A stretch of 64,000 nt of DNA, taken from assembly GCA_964343835.1 (NCBI GenBank), contig CAYFKR010000003.1, forward strand, positions 224,846 through 288,845, in the 5' to 3' direction. The DNA comes from CALEMW01 sp964343835 (GTDB taxonomy: Bacteria > Krumholzibacteriota > Krumholzibacteriia > LZORAL124-64-63). The notes below the pieces were generated by a model. The model saw nothing but the letters and a program-made list of their open reading frames with translations. It had not been told where the DNA came from and did no database searches. The position numbers were made by a program, and so were the translations under genes. Position 1 is the first letter of the stretch; the number at the start of each line of letters is the position of its first letter. Positions 44,941 to 53,572 of the stretch are shown here, one piece after another.

Positions 44941-45153
44941 ATGGCGATCAACGTGACACTCGACGTGATGCTGGCGAAGCGGAAGATGCGGCTCAACGAG
45001 CTCTCCGAGCGCGTCGGCATCTCCGTGACCAACCTGTCGCTGCTGAAGACGGGCAAGGTGAAGGGCATGCGCTTCGGCACCCTCGAGGCGATCTGCCGCG
45101 AGCTCGACTGCCAGCCCGCCGACATCCTCGAATACGTTCCGGACTACGTGTGA
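44941..45153 (+). CDS. Cro/CI-family small transcriptional regulator (YozG type)
   Basis: 70 residues forming one helix-turn-helix (LDVMLAKRKMRLNELSERVG, then ISVTNLSLLKTGKVKGMRF) and the family ending CRELDCQPADILEYVPDY. Such regulators usually control an adjacent membrane protein gene; here a five-helix membrane protein gene follows after 17 bp. No Shine-Dalgarno sequence is seen, so a leaderless start is possible. ATG 44923 in frame is an alternative start. Confidence 0.9.
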   Translation: MAINVTLDVMLAKRKMRLNELSERVGISVTNLSLLKTGKVKGMRFGTLEAICRELDCQPADILEYVPDYV

Positions 45154-45170
45154 CCCAGGGGAGGGGACCG

Positions 45171-45743
45171 ATGGCGACCAACCACTACACCACCGCCGGC
45201 TGGCTCTGCTTCGCGGGAGCGGCCCTCACGCTGCCGTCCATGGCCCTGGCCACCCTGAAGGACATCGGCGTGGCGCCGTCCTTCGCCGCGGTGCCCCTGA
45301 TGATCCTGCTGAACCTCGCGACCCTGGGCATCACCGTCTACACGCTGCTGGTCTTCCTGATGCTCGTCCGCGATCGCTACGGCGAGAACCGCGGCATGGA
45401 TGTGCCGGTCTATCTCCACCTCGTCCTCTACGCCGCGTTGACCGGCCTGGCCATCCTGGCCCGGGCCGTGGGCGCCCCGACGGGCTGGGCCCTGGTGATC
45501 ATGATGGCCCTGATGGTGCCCGCCGCCATCTGCGCCATCATCGTGGGCGTGAAGGTGCTGCACCTGCCCGACGACCTGCTCGGCCTGCGCCGACCCCTGG
45601 GCGTGCTGATGATCGTGGGCTGGGCCCTGCCCATGACCTGGATCCTGATCCCGGTGGGGATGCTCGTGGGCGCGGCGGCCACGGCGGTGATGGGTGTGGT
45701 GTTGCTGAGGGCGGGCCGGGGTGCGGCCCCGGAGTTCGTCTAG
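45171..45743 (+). CDS. Five-helix membrane protein of unknown function
   Basis: 190 residues with about five hydrophobic segments (WLCFAGAALTLPSMAL, AVPLMILLNLATLGITVYTL, LHLVLYAALTGLAILARAVG, ALVIMMALMVPAAICAIIVG, WILIPVGMLVGAAATAVMGV). The pairing with a YozG-type regulator is a common two-gene unit in which the membrane partner is often DUF2975; this one is not clearly of that family. Start chosen from GGGGAGGGG upstream of ATG 45171. Confidence 0.7.
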   Translation: MATNHYTTAGWLCFAGAALTLPSMALATLKDIGVAPSFAAVPLMILLNLATLGITVYTLLVFLMLVRDRYGENRGMDVPVYLHLVLYAALTGLAILARAVGAPTGWALVIMMALMVPAAICAIIVGVKVLHLPDDLLGLRRPLGVLMIVGWALPMTWILIPVGMLVGAAATAVMGVVLLRAGRGAAPEFV

Positions 45744-45747
45744 CCGG

Positions 45748-46545
45748 TCACGAGCCGACCGTCTCGGTCTCCCGCTTGCGTTCCGATGCCGGCGCCGGCA
45801 GCTCCGGCACCTCTCCCTTGTCGCTGAACTCGATGAGCTGCTCCACCAGGTCGGTCAGCCGTCCCCCCGCCACCTTCACCTTCGCGGCGAGCGCCTTGTC
45901 CTGCTCGCCGAGTTCCCCCCGATGCTCCATGAGCTGGGTGAACCCCATGACGGCGTTCAGGGGCGTGCGGAATTCGTGGCTCACCTGGGACATGAAGCGG
46001 GCCTTGGCTTCGGCGGCGGCTTCGGCCTCGCGCTTGAGGTGGCGAATGCGGCGGAACTGTCGGGCGCGCAGGATCTCCTGGCGCAGGGACAGCACGCAGC
46101 TCACGGCGAAGGCGAGCACGACCGTAAGACGCAGTCCCGGATCGATGATTTCCGGCGCGAGTCCGAGCGCCATCCCCGTACCGAGCATGGCGGTCCAGAC
46201 CACCGCGAAGACGGACCCCGCCCGCCAGCCCAGGATGCTGAAGACGGGTACGGGAAAAAGCACCAGCCAGAACGCGGCCATCAGCCCGCTCACGTGGAAC
46301 TCGGTCAACAGTCCGGTGATCAGGAAGGACAGGCCGACCCCGCTGGCCTTGTTGCCCACGTCCCAGCGCCGGTGGATCAGCAGCGTGACGCCGACGCCGG
46401 CCATGCAGACCGCCTCGACGACGGCCAGGGTGGTGTGCCCTTGGATCGTGTGACCGATGCTGAAGGACAACAGCAGCAGGATGGCGACGATGGAGAAGAT
46501 CGGCGCCTTCTGGGTGCGGAGTTCGAGCTTGTCGGATCGGGTCAT
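45748..46545 (-). CDS. Membrane sensor with histidine-kinase dimerisation helix but no ATPase domain
   Basis: 265 residues. Five to six membrane helices fill the first 150 residues, then a coiled linker and a HisKA-type helix with the phospho-acceptor His in MSQVSHEFRTPLNAVMGFTQ, and the second dimerisation helix (VAGGRLTDLVEQLIEFSD). The protein ends soon after, with no N, G1 or G2 boxes. It may be a receiver of phosphate from another kinase, or a truncated kinase. No response regulator gene adjoins. Confidence 0.8.
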   Translation of the reverse strand: MTRSDKLELRTQKAPIFSIVAILLLLSFSIGHTIQGHTTLAVVEAVCMAGVGVTLLIHRRWDVGNKASGVGLSFLITGLLTEFHVSGLMAAFWLVLFPVPVFSILGWRAGSVFAVVWTAMLGTGMALGLAPEIIDPGLRLTVVLAFAVSCVLSLRQEILRARQFRRIRHLKREAEAAAEAKARFMSQVSHEFRTPLNAVMGFTQLMEHRGELGEQDKALAAKVKVAGGRLTDLVEQLIEFSDKGEVPELPAPASERKRETETVGS

Positions 46546-46697
46546 TCCTGCTCCGCCGGACGTAGGGTGGCGTCCGCCGGGCCCAGGGGCGCGGCGGACG
46601 AGACCACCTGTTCATCGGCAGGGGGGAAGGCGGCTGGAGGGATCTCTCGGGCGTGGCGGACCCCGGGGCTCAAGGGGCGCCCGGATCATCCGATATC

Positions 46698-46726
46698 TTG
46701 ACAGCAGGGCGGGGTCCGCCTATATT
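46698..46726 (+). promoter_or_regulatory. Promoter of tRNA-Asn
   Basis: TTGACA-N17-TATATT, nearly perfect sigma-70 elements, with a predicted start near 46733, 45 bp ahead of the tRNA. A CCGGCC/GGCCGG hairpin (46741-46758) lies in the leader. Confidence 0.8.
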
Positions 46727-46777
46727 TCCGGCCCTGCAAACCGGCCTTCCCGGGCCGGCGGCAAGACATCTCTAGGT

Positions 46778-46852
<75 letters not shown>

Positions 46853-47392
46853 CTTCTTTTCTGCTCGAACTCCCATAGTAGATCTGGTTAACACGAGGCG
46901 GCCCGAAACGGCGCGTTAACGCGTTGTGGTGCCTTCTGTTGTGGAGTGGAGAATGTGGAGCGTTAAACAGAGAATCCCTGTGGGCGCGGTGTTGGCCCCC
47001 TGAAGTCTCCGACTCTCGGTTTCTGTACCGGCCTGAGACGACGGTTAACAAATACCGGCGCGGTCCTCTAAGCAGGTTTCATCAGGTCGATGATCATCTC
47101 GACCGGCATCCGACAGCCTCTTATCTGAACGCTGCATTTTCCAGAGAAGGCGAGTGAGGATAGCCGCCGGTAACCAAGGTGGCAGTATCACGCGCAGCGG
47201 CGGTGGAACGTCGAACCTCGGCTGAGGAACGGGGCCTGAGGCGGAGTTCGTGGACTGGGACGCTAACTGGCTGGCCTGGTACAGCAAGCCGCGTAATTGA
47301 CCCCTATTTCTAGATCATGATACTGTCATCAGGGTTCACTCAACCAAGTCAACGGATGTGTTTGCTTCGAATATCCAAAGAGCCTTTGATCT
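46853..47392. other. 540-bp gene-free island junction with clustered GTTAAC sites
   Basis: No convincing gene. It contains GTTAAC at 46887, 46915 (inside the 12-bp palindrome CGCGTTAACGCG) and 47044, plus GTTAAA at 46962; the tRNA anticodon arm adds another at 46810. The last part has a short open stretch at 47226-47300 that could be a degraded gene end. Composition is lower in GC than the region to the left. Confidence 0.6.
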
Positions 47393-48364
47393 ATGAGATA
47401 TTGGTGGGTCAATCAGAACAAGACGTATCGCCAGGAGCGCGCGGGTGGCTACCTGTGGTCTCCCAAGCGAAAGTCGAACGGTGCCCATAACCCGTTCTAC
47501 GATTTCATGCGTGTCGTCGCACCCGGCGACGTTGTGCTCTCGTTCGCCAAGACCCTGATCCCCTCGTACGGCATCATCACCTCCCACTGTTATGAAGCTC
47601 CGAAGCCGCCCGAATTCGGACGGGCGGGTGAGGACTGGAACGCCATCGGATGGCGGGTGGATGTCGCGTACCAGGATTTCTCTGAGCCACTGAAGCCTTC
47701 TCAGCACATGGCGCGACTCCGTCCGCTGCTACCTCAGAAGTATGCGCCCCTGCTGGAGGATGGTCGGGGGATCCAGAGCGTTTACCTGACCGAGCTGCCG
47801 CAGCGGCTGATGTCCCAGCTGGCGTTGCTGATCGGTGCTCCCTTGCTCGACGTCCTCGAGCGTCCGCCCCTGATCGCCCGCGATCCGGCCCAGGAGGACA
47901 ACCCCATTCAGGAGCGTTGGGAGCGGCGCATCGTCACGGAGATTCGTCAGCTTGCGGAGATTCCCGAAACCGAGCGGGAGCAGATCATCGATGCTCGGGT
48001 TGGACAGGGCCGATTCCGCAGCCTTGTCTACGCCCATGAGAACTGCTGCCGCGTGACGAAGGTCGACCGGGCCGAGCACCTGATCGCCAGTCACATCAGG
48101 CCATGGCGTCATAGCTCGAATGCGCAACGTCTCGACCCTGAAAATGGATTGATGCTGACCCCCAACGTGGACCACCTGTTCGACAGGGGGTTCATCACGT
48201 TCTCCGGAAACGGCCAGCTCGTCTACTCCCCGGCTGTAGACAGGGAGTCCGTGTTGAGGATGGGGTTCGATCCGGATGTGCAGTTGGATGTCGGTGGGTT
48301 CTCTGCGATGCAGAAGCAGCATCTTGAATTTCATCGGGATGAGGTCTTTCTCAGCAATCAGTGA
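47393..48364 (+). CDS. EVE-domain HNH endonuclease, putative modification-dependent restriction enzyme
   Basis: 323 residues. The N-terminal part (RYWWVNQNKTYRQERAGGYL, then VAPGDVVLSFAKTLIPSYGI) is an EVE/PUA-like fold that reads modified bases; the C-terminal part (ENCCRVTKVDRAEHLIASHI, then DPENGLMLTPNVDHLFDRGF) is a clear HNH nuclease. Such fusions cleave DNA with modified bases such as methylcytosine. Stand-alone, without a methylase partner, it fits a type IV restriction role. It is the first gene of the island. Confidence 0.8.
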   Translation: MRYWWVNQNKTYRQERAGGYLWSPKRKSNGAHNPFYDFMRVVAPGDVVLSFAKTLIPSYGIITSHCYEAPKPPEFGRAGEDWNAIGWRVDVAYQDFSEPLKPSQHMARLRPLLPQKYAPLLEDGRGIQSVYLTELPQRLMSQLALLIGAPLLDVLERPPLIARDPAQEDNPIQERWERRIVTEIRQLAEIPETEREQIIDARVGQGRFRSLVYAHENCCRVTKVDRAEHLIASHIRPWRHSSNAQRLDPENGLMLTPNVDHLFDRGFITFSGNGQLVYSPAVDRESVLRMGFDPDVQLDVGGFSAMQKQHLEFHRDEVFLSNQ

Positions 48365-48373
48365 TGATGGTGG

Positions 48374-49366
48374 GTGCCTACAATCGCTAGTTATCTCCAA
48401 TGGGCTAGAAGACACGGAGCGGTAGTTCATGTCTCGCAAGTCGAGAGAGGGGCGAACTGCCAGTGTGTTTGCGACGAGTGCGGATCCTCTCTGATTGCGA
48501 GGAAAGGAAGCCAGAGGGTTCACCACTTCGCCCACCAGAATTCGGAATGCCAAGGGAATCAAGAGACGCTGATGCATTTGATGGCCAAGGAAGTCCTCGC
48601 GGAGTCGAAGCGGCTTAGGCTGGAGGGGCACGAGGGGAACACGGATGTCGTTTTTGACAGGGTTGAACTAGAGCAACCGATTGGGCCCTATCGGGCTGAT
48701 GCCATCGGTATTAAAAACGATAGGCAGTGCATCATTGAGGTTGCTGTAACGCATCGTTGTAGCCAGGACAAAATCCAATACTGCCGCGAAAATGGCCTGT
48801 CGGTGGTCGAAGTCCTTCTCGATCCACGACGCGATTTCGAAAGCATGGACGAGTTTTCGGAATACGTCATTGCTGAAGCTTCTCGAAGGTGGTTGTCGAA
48901 CTCCGTACTCAAGCAGAAAACCCTCCCTGGGGTGGTGCCGATCGACCATGAACGAATCCGAGAACTGGAAGAAAAGAGGGCCCGGCTCGAACCCGTATTC
49001 CTCGATCAGCTACTTGCAGCCGCGCGTCATCGTGCCAATAAGCTCCACTACGGGGATCTTGTAGAGGCAGATCTTAGGGGCTTCGGGATCCCTTATCAGC
49101 GATTTCTCTGCGTGAAGTCTCAGGACCTACCAGCCGAATACGGGAACCTGGCGATGGTTTTGTGGCACCATAGAGAAGTTAGAAAGTATCTAGGACGCCG
49201 TGTCGGATTCGATATCATCTATGACTATGACCAATCGATTTTCAGAAAGACGGACACCCTTTTCCCTCAAGTCGTTATTCGGTGGGTCAAGGATGTGGCC
49301 GGAAGTGATCTTTCCGACGAGATCGGAACACGTCGATGGCGTCGAAAGGATTACAGCTACATCTAA
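48374..49366 (+). CDS. CoiA-like nuclease-fold protein
   Basis: 330 residues. N-terminal zinc finger of CoiA type (CVCDECGSSLIARKGSQRVH followed by HFAHQNSEC) and a restriction-like domain with D (YRADAIGI) and ExA (CIIEVAVTHRC) acidic residues. CoiA proteins promote recombination in competence; copies in islands are probably defensive nucleases. Start is GTG 48374, 9 bp after the EVE-HNH gene, suggesting one operon. Base composition is noticeably lower in GC than the chromosome, consistent with transfer. Confidence 0.7.
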   Translation: MPTIASYLQWARRHGAVVHVSQVERGANCQCVCDECGSSLIARKGSQRVHHFAHQNSECQGNQETLMHLMAKEVLAESKRLRLEGHEGNTDVVFDRVELEQPIGPYRADAIGIKNDRQCIIEVAVTHRCSQDKIQYCRENGLSVVEVLLDPRRDFESMDEFSEYVIAEASRRWLSNSVLKQKTLPGVVPIDHERIRELEEKRARLEPVFLDQLLAAARHRANKLHYGDLVEADLRGFGIPYQRFLCVKSQDLPAEYGNLAMVLWHHREVRKYLGRRVGFDIIYDYDQSIFRKTDTLFPQVVIRWVKDVAGSDLSDEIGTRRWRRKDYSYI

Positions 49367-49390
49367 TCCGATAAAGCTCGGAGGATGGGA

Positions 49391-49912
49391 ATGCTTGATT
49401 GGGCAGCATTGGAAGAACGCTTTCGGAAGCTGGTAACGCCTCATCAGTCAATTTGGATTGACCATCAAACAGGGGCTACCGGAAGCATTTGGCATCTCGC
49501 GTGTAGCGGAGACATGCAAGCGCGGGCAGAGTTCTGTGAGTTGTCAACAATTGCTGGCCGAAAGCTCGGTGAGCTACCACAAGAGATTCTCCCTGAGGGT
49601 GTGCGGTTGGAGCGGGATGCGATGCACCGCTGGTTTGCAATGATCGAAGCTAACACGGCGTCTATGGATCGCGGGATGTACGGAGAACTGACCAACCCTG
49701 AAGGTGAGTCGATCGGGTATATTTCGTCACACCGCATCGATAGCCCAGCGCGGGACTCAGCCCGCGTCTGCTTGCGGCTGGCATCGATTCCGAGGCCAGA
49801 CACTGACGTTTCGGTCATTCGCAAAGTGTGGCGGGTGGTATCAGAGAATCCATTGGTGTCGGGCATCATCGCAGCGATTATCGGAGGTGTTGTGTTGGCA
49901 ATACTGCTCTGA
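49391..49912 (+). CDS. Unknown protein with C-terminal membrane anchor
   Basis: 173 residues. Soluble N-terminal part with no family recognised, then a single C-terminal helix (SGIIAAIIGGVVLAILL) that would tail-anchor it. GGAGG lies 6 bp before ATG 49391. It follows the CoiA-like gene by 24 bp and could be its operon partner. A membrane-tethered partner of nucleases is a frequent layout in abortive defence systems, but nothing here proves it. Confidence 0.55.
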   Translation: MLDWAALEERFRKLVTPHQSIWIDHQTGATGSIWHLACSGDMQARAEFCELSTIAGRKLGELPQEILPEGVRLERDAMHRWFAMIEANTASMDRGMYGELTNPEGESIGYISSHRIDSPARDSARVCLRLASIPRPDTDVSVIRKVWRVVSENPLVSGIIAAIIGGVVLAILL

Positions 49913-49926
49913 CAGCTAGGTTGCTC

Positions 49927-50889
49927 TCAGTCTGCTTCTGGCCACCTGATTGCGGCTGAGATGGACCACAACCGAATCGCCGCCTTCGCACCCTGTCGTG
50001 CTGACTCGATTTGCCCGTCTAGATCCTCGGTCTTGTCGATCTCAGGAACGGGTATGGATAGGGCGGCTGCCTTCCCCACCTGGATGACCTGAATGTCAGC
50101 ACCGATCAGAGTCTGGTTGTCGGATGCGATCTTATCGAGAAGCTGTCCGCAGCCTGGCATCTCGAGGTCCACGCGTCCGAACTGGAGCTTGTGCCTCAAC
50201 GTGAATCGCTTGTCCAGTCCCTGTGGGCGGTAGTGGATCCAGCCGGATTTTGCGGGCACGTCGCCGGGCTTCTTCATCTTCAACTCGGCGAACTCCTCTT
50301 CGACGAAGGCATGGAAGGCCCGGTAGAACGCTGTGACGACGGGATCTGCGACTGGCCGATAGCCTCTACGGCTTTGCTCGATGGCAGCGTTGATCATGGC
50401 CACCTTGAAGTCGCGCCTCGCGGGATCGAGGTCGGAGGATGCGATCTGGTTTCTGATGTCTTCGTAGCTAATCCTATGCTCGTAATCCTCGGCCCACTCC
50501 GATTTTAGATAGTCGTGTGGTGCGATGATCGCTGTCGTGAAGCTGTCCCATCCACCTCTGGAAATGCCGCTATCGCCACGCTCCTGGTAACGGGCTGCCT
50601 GGTTCGGCTGTGGAGCTGCGTCGATCTTGTTCTCGATCAGAATGCAGACCTTCTTGCCATCCGGGCCTCCGAGCAGCAGCACCAGGTCGGATTCCCCGAG
50701 GTTGCCCTCGGTGATGGAGTGCCATGCCCCTGCGAATCGATGGTTCTCGGCCCAGGCGATCGAGCACTGCCCGGCGACCCATGACCGAAATCCAGCTGAC
50801 GCATGGATCTCTTCGAGAACCAGCATGTCGATGTCATGCTCGCTGACTGCACGGAATGTGTTGAAGTCGTCATGCTGTGAAAACGTCAT
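49927..50889 (-). CDS. PD-(D/E)XK nuclease-fold protein
   Basis: 320 residues. GNLGESDLVLLLGG and KVCILIENKIDAAPQPNQAA form the E...D...ExK catalytic pattern of the restriction-like fold (E-S-D, then I-E-N-K). The rest is helical. It starts in an ATGA overlap with the preceding nuclease-type gene. It is the last gene of a four-gene operon and is convergent with the CoiA-like group. A defence function is likely but the trigger is unknown. Confidence 0.7.
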   Translation of the reverse strand: MTFSQHDDFNTFRAVSEHDIDMLVLEEIHASAGFRSWVAGQCSIAWAENHRFAGAWHSITEGNLGESDLVLLLGGPDGKKVCILIENKIDAAPQPNQAARYQERGDSGISRGGWDSFTTAIIAPHDYLKSEWAEDYEHRISYEDIRNQIASSDLDPARRDFKVAMINAAIEQSRRGYRPVADPVVTAFYRAFHAFVEEEFAELKMKKPGDVPAKSGWIHYRPQGLDKRFTLRHKLQFGRVDLEMPGCGQLLDKIASDNQTLIGADIQVIQVGKAAALSIPVPEIDKTEDLDGQIESARQGAKAAIRLWSISAAIRWPEAD

Positions 50890-52127
50890 GATGCGCCATT
50901 ACCTTCCAGATCAGTCCAGTGCTCCTGGAAGTGGGTCGTGATGCGGGGGAGGTCCTTGCTCAGTATCTCGTCCAGCCTGGATTCGATCTTCCCGGAGATG
51001 TCATCGAATGTCGCGGCGTCCATGTCCTTCTTAGTGAGGATGTTCTTCTGCCACACGGTGTGCCACTTCTTCCCGACTGTACGGTCGGCATGACCGAAGA
51101 AGCCCTTGTCCATCATGAACAAGTCGTGGAGTGCCTTGCGATGCGGGGTCTCCCCGGGACCGATGATGAGCCTCAGGACCAACTTGTTGTAGTTCTCGAA
51201 CTCGAACAGGAGCACCCTCTTGGATTTTGTCCATCCCTCCGCTGACCGCGGAAGGGAATCAAGGTCGCCGAGCGTGAAGCGGATATAGGACTTCGAGTCG
51301 GAGTCTAGTACCAGTCCATCAGCTTTATGGCTGCCAACCCAGCCGACGAGCATGTCCCTGACCTCGGACATGAGGTCAGGCTTGTATTCGAAGATCAGGT
51401 CCAGTGCACGTGGATGCTGTGCGTAGATCCTGCGGCAGAGTTCCTCGATCCGATCTCCCCCCACGATGTACCTCCTCAGTATCGATTGGTATTGCTGAAT
51501 GAACCGGCGGGTATCTTCGCCGATGGTCCCTCTGCTGCGTTTCAAGGCAAGGTCGATGCACTCGTCGACGGTTCCATAGTCCACGACAGCCCAGTTGTCA
51601 TCGTCCTTGGGTGGGCGTCCATCCGGAGTGAGAAACAGCCTGACGTGGGGGAAGTCGGGGAAGGAACGATCCAGGATCTCGCTGTACCGCGCCAGCTGGT
51701 TGCTATGTTCGTCCGAGTGGATCTTGTTCTCGATGGCTACCACGAAGGACATCCGCTCGTCGCGGCAGATGATCGTCAGGTCGATCCTGTTCCACTCGCG
51801 GCGAACCTCGACGTCACCGAAGTCCAGCAGGTCCAGCTCGATGACGGATATGACTGGACCGAGCAGCTCCCTGTTGTTGGAGACGGCTTGTTGGATGAAA
51901 CGCTTGAGGAAGAAGCTACCGAGGCCGTGGTTCTCCCGTGGGTCGAGAAGCCAGGCCAGCACGTTCGAGTGCCGGATTTCCACATGGGTGAGACTCAAGG
52001 TCTCGAAGGGGTTGAAGACCGACAGTTCTGTTTCGATCTCGTCCAGCTCCGGGTTATCGAGGAGGAACTGTTCGAGGGCGAGGATGTCGGGGTCGACCGG
52101 CTGTGCTTGATCTACTTTCTGGCTCAT
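50886..52127 (-). CDS. PD-(D/E)XK nuclease superfamily protein (PDDEXK_4 type)
   Basis: 413 residues. THVEIRHSNVLAWLLDPREN followed by HGLGSFFLKRF is the signature start of the PDDEXK_4 family; the catalytic block is IDLTIICRDERMSFVVAIEN then KIHSDEHSNQLARYSEIL (D...ExK). It is translationally coupled to the genes before and after it by 4-bp overlaps. Two different nuclease-fold proteins in one operon suggests a two-component effector. Confidence 0.8.
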   Translation of the reverse strand: MSQKVDQAQPVDPDILALEQFLLDNPELDEIETELSVFNPFETLSLTHVEIRHSNVLAWLLDPRENHGLGSFFLKRFIQQAVSNNRELLGPVISVIELDLLDFGDVEVRREWNRIDLTIICRDERMSFVVAIENKIHSDEHSNQLARYSEILDRSFPDFPHVRLFLTPDGRPPKDDDNWAVVDYGTVDECIDLALKRSRGTIGEDTRRFIQQYQSILRRYIVGGDRIEELCRRIYAQHPRALDLIFEYKPDLMSEVRDMLVGWVGSHKADGLVLDSDSKSYIRFTLGDLDSLPRSAEGWTKSKRVLLFEFENYNKLVLRLIIGPGETPHRKALHDLFMMDKGFFGHADRTVGKKWHTVWQKNILTKKDMDAATFDDISGKIESRLDEILSKDLPRITTHFQEHWTDLEGNGAS

Positions 52128-52636
52128 CTGTCTCCTGATGGTGGAATAGGCAGCATCCCGTTGCTCTCGCCCATCGTCGGGATGAACCCCGGCGGCTCAT
52201 CGTCATAGTCGCCGTAGTCGTCGTAGGCGTACGGCAGCCCGCCCGTCCTGGCGTAGGACAGCATCAGCTCATACCAAGCGATGTACTCGGGGTCTTCACC
52301 TCGGCCGAGCTTGCAGATCTCCGGGAATTCAAGAAGGAAGCGGTCGGCCAGCTGCTCCGTGTCCAGGCTGGTAGCGTCGGACCAGTCGAAGATCAGTCCC
52401 TCCATGCCGGATGTGTAGAGGGCCATCTCGGGGCCGCCGCTGGTGGTGCACAAGGCCCCGTTCTCAGGGTCCATGTTTCCTGCGTGGGTGATGCCGCACC
52501 GCCAGTACATGCCCGAGGGGGCCATCCCCGGCTCGATCCTAAGCCGCTCGTAGCCGCGCCGATGGAGAGTGGCGACCATCTCCAGCACCTTGATGCAGTT
52601 GAGGATGGTTTCGGACAAAGGCTCGTCGGCGGTCAT
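52124..52636 (-). CDS. Acidic protein of unknown function in nuclease operon
   Basis: 170 residues, acidic, with an N-terminal helix and the segment WRCGITHAGNMDPENGALCT, followed later by a Tyr/Asp-rich end (PYAYDDYGDYDDEPPGFIPT). No family recognised. It resembles small antitoxin or immunity proteins in size and charge. Its stop overlaps the start of the PDDEXK_4 gene. Confidence 0.5.
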   Translation of the reverse strand: MTADEPLSETILNCIKVLEMVATLHRRGYERLRIEPGMAPSGMYWRCGITHAGNMDPENGALCTTSGGPEMALYTSGMEGLIFDWSDATSLDTEQLADRFLLEFPEICKLGRGEDPEYIAWYELMLSYARTGGLPYAYDDYGDYDDEPPGFIPTMGESNGMLPIPPSGDR

Positions 52637-52655
52637 CAGATCTCGTTTCTTCGAT

Positions 52656-52964
52656 TCAGTCCCACAGCAAGGGGATTCCGTCTTCCTCCATGGGCGTCTC
52701 GCACTTCGGGCAGAGCCACGGGTCCTTCCAGGTCGTGAAGTTGTGCTTCTCGGACTTGGGGCAGCGGATCCCGGTCAGGCCCTCGTAGGTCAGGATGTCG
52801 CCGGGGACATCAGGAGCCTCTTCGTTCGCTGTGGCATCGTACAGCTTTTTGCAATCATGGCAGACGATGGTCTCCACGACGGCGAGGAAGCCGAACGTTC
52901 GGCCTCCGGCGACCTCGGCTGAATACTCACAGTTGGGGCAGGTAAATCCACGGGTCATTCCCAT
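52656..52964 (-). CDS. Zinc-ribbon protein heading the nuclease operon
   Basis: 102 residues with three Cys groups: CPNC, CHDC and a final C...C..C (RCPKSEKHN and LCPKCE), forming two zinc ribbons. It starts the four-gene operon, 19 bp before the next gene. Possible nucleic-acid or protein adaptor. A GC-poor gap precedes it. Confidence 0.6.
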   Translation of the reverse strand: MGMTRGFTCPNCEYSAEVAGGRTFGFLAVVETIVCHDCKKLYDATANEEAPDVPGDILTYEGLTGIRCPKSEKHNFTTWKDPWLCPKCETPMEEDGIPLLWD

Positions 52965-52990
52965 ATCGTTCTCCTAATGGAACGATGTTC

Positions 52991-53275
52991 TCATGTTCCG
53001 GTTCGAAAGTCCTCAACTGAATCATCCTCGGGGTCTTCCCTCGACACGATCCGGCTGACCAAGGTGCTCATCCTGGCGCGTGAAACGCCGCACCGTCGTG
53101 AGGCTTCCGCGTAGGAGGGCATCCTGCCCCGGTCGACCTGGTCCTCGATGTGCAGGGCCAGGGCGAGCCAGTAGAGGCGGCTCTCAGGACTGCCACGTGG
53201 CGGGCGTCGTGGCACTTCGGCGGTTGACCGCTGCCGCACCGGCGTTTTCCAGTCGACATCGATCTCGATTCTCAT
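52991..53275 (-). CDS. Small helix-turn-helix protein of the recombinase operon
   Basis: 94 residues. LYWLALALHIEDQVDRGRMP followed by SYAEASRRCGVSRARMSTLV matches the small HTH proteins that accompany large serine recombinases in many bacterial islands. ATG 53275 is the start; the longer frame would include the end of the upstream gene. It is likely the recombination directionality factor or a regulator of the recombinase. Confidence 0.65.
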   Translation of the reverse strand: MRIEIDVDWKTPVRQRSTAEVPRRPPRGSPESRLYWLALALHIEDQVDRGRMPSYAEASRRCGVSRARMSTLVSRIVSREDPEDDSVEDFRTGT

Positions 53276-53285
53276 AATCCCACCC

Positions 53286-53558
53286 TCATCCAGTAATCCT
53301 GAACTTGTGAAGTGTACAGTCTGTGGATGTGCAGCACTTGACCTCCTTGGAGTTCCATCCGCAGCATTCGAGGCACTGCGCCCGGATTGCTGCTTTCCTG
53401 CTCTTACTAGCCATTGCTCTCTCGTAATTGCCACGATACTTCGGGGGGATGTTCTTGCTGGTGGGCGTAGTGGGCGTGGACTCCTGGTCCGGCTCCTGCC
53501 GATTATCGGTACTTCCTGAGAAATCTAGCTCCAGTTCCACCTCGGCTTGTTTCTTCAT
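53286..53558 (-). CDS. Phage-type Cys-rich small protein
   Basis: 90 residues. The C-terminal half (KAAIRAQCLECCGWNSKEVK then CCTSTDCTLHKFRITG) matches a widespread phage protein that ends in a four-Cys zinc site followed by (Y/H)xFR. The N-terminal half is Thr/Pro-rich and disordered. It lies between the recombinase and the HTH gene, 14 and 10 bp away. Confidence 0.65.
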   Translation of the reverse strand: MKKQAEVELELDFSGSTDNRQEPDQESTPTTPTSKNIPPKYRGNYERAMASKSRKAAIRAQCLECCGWNSKEVKCCTSTDCTLHKFRITG

Positions 53559-53572
53559 CGCTTCCTCCTTGG

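Noticed and set aside
47226..47300. Short open stretch ending DWDANWLAWYSKPRN
   Set aside because: It reads like the end of a real protein, but only 24 codons are open upstream and no family is recognised, so it is noted only as a possible gene remnant.
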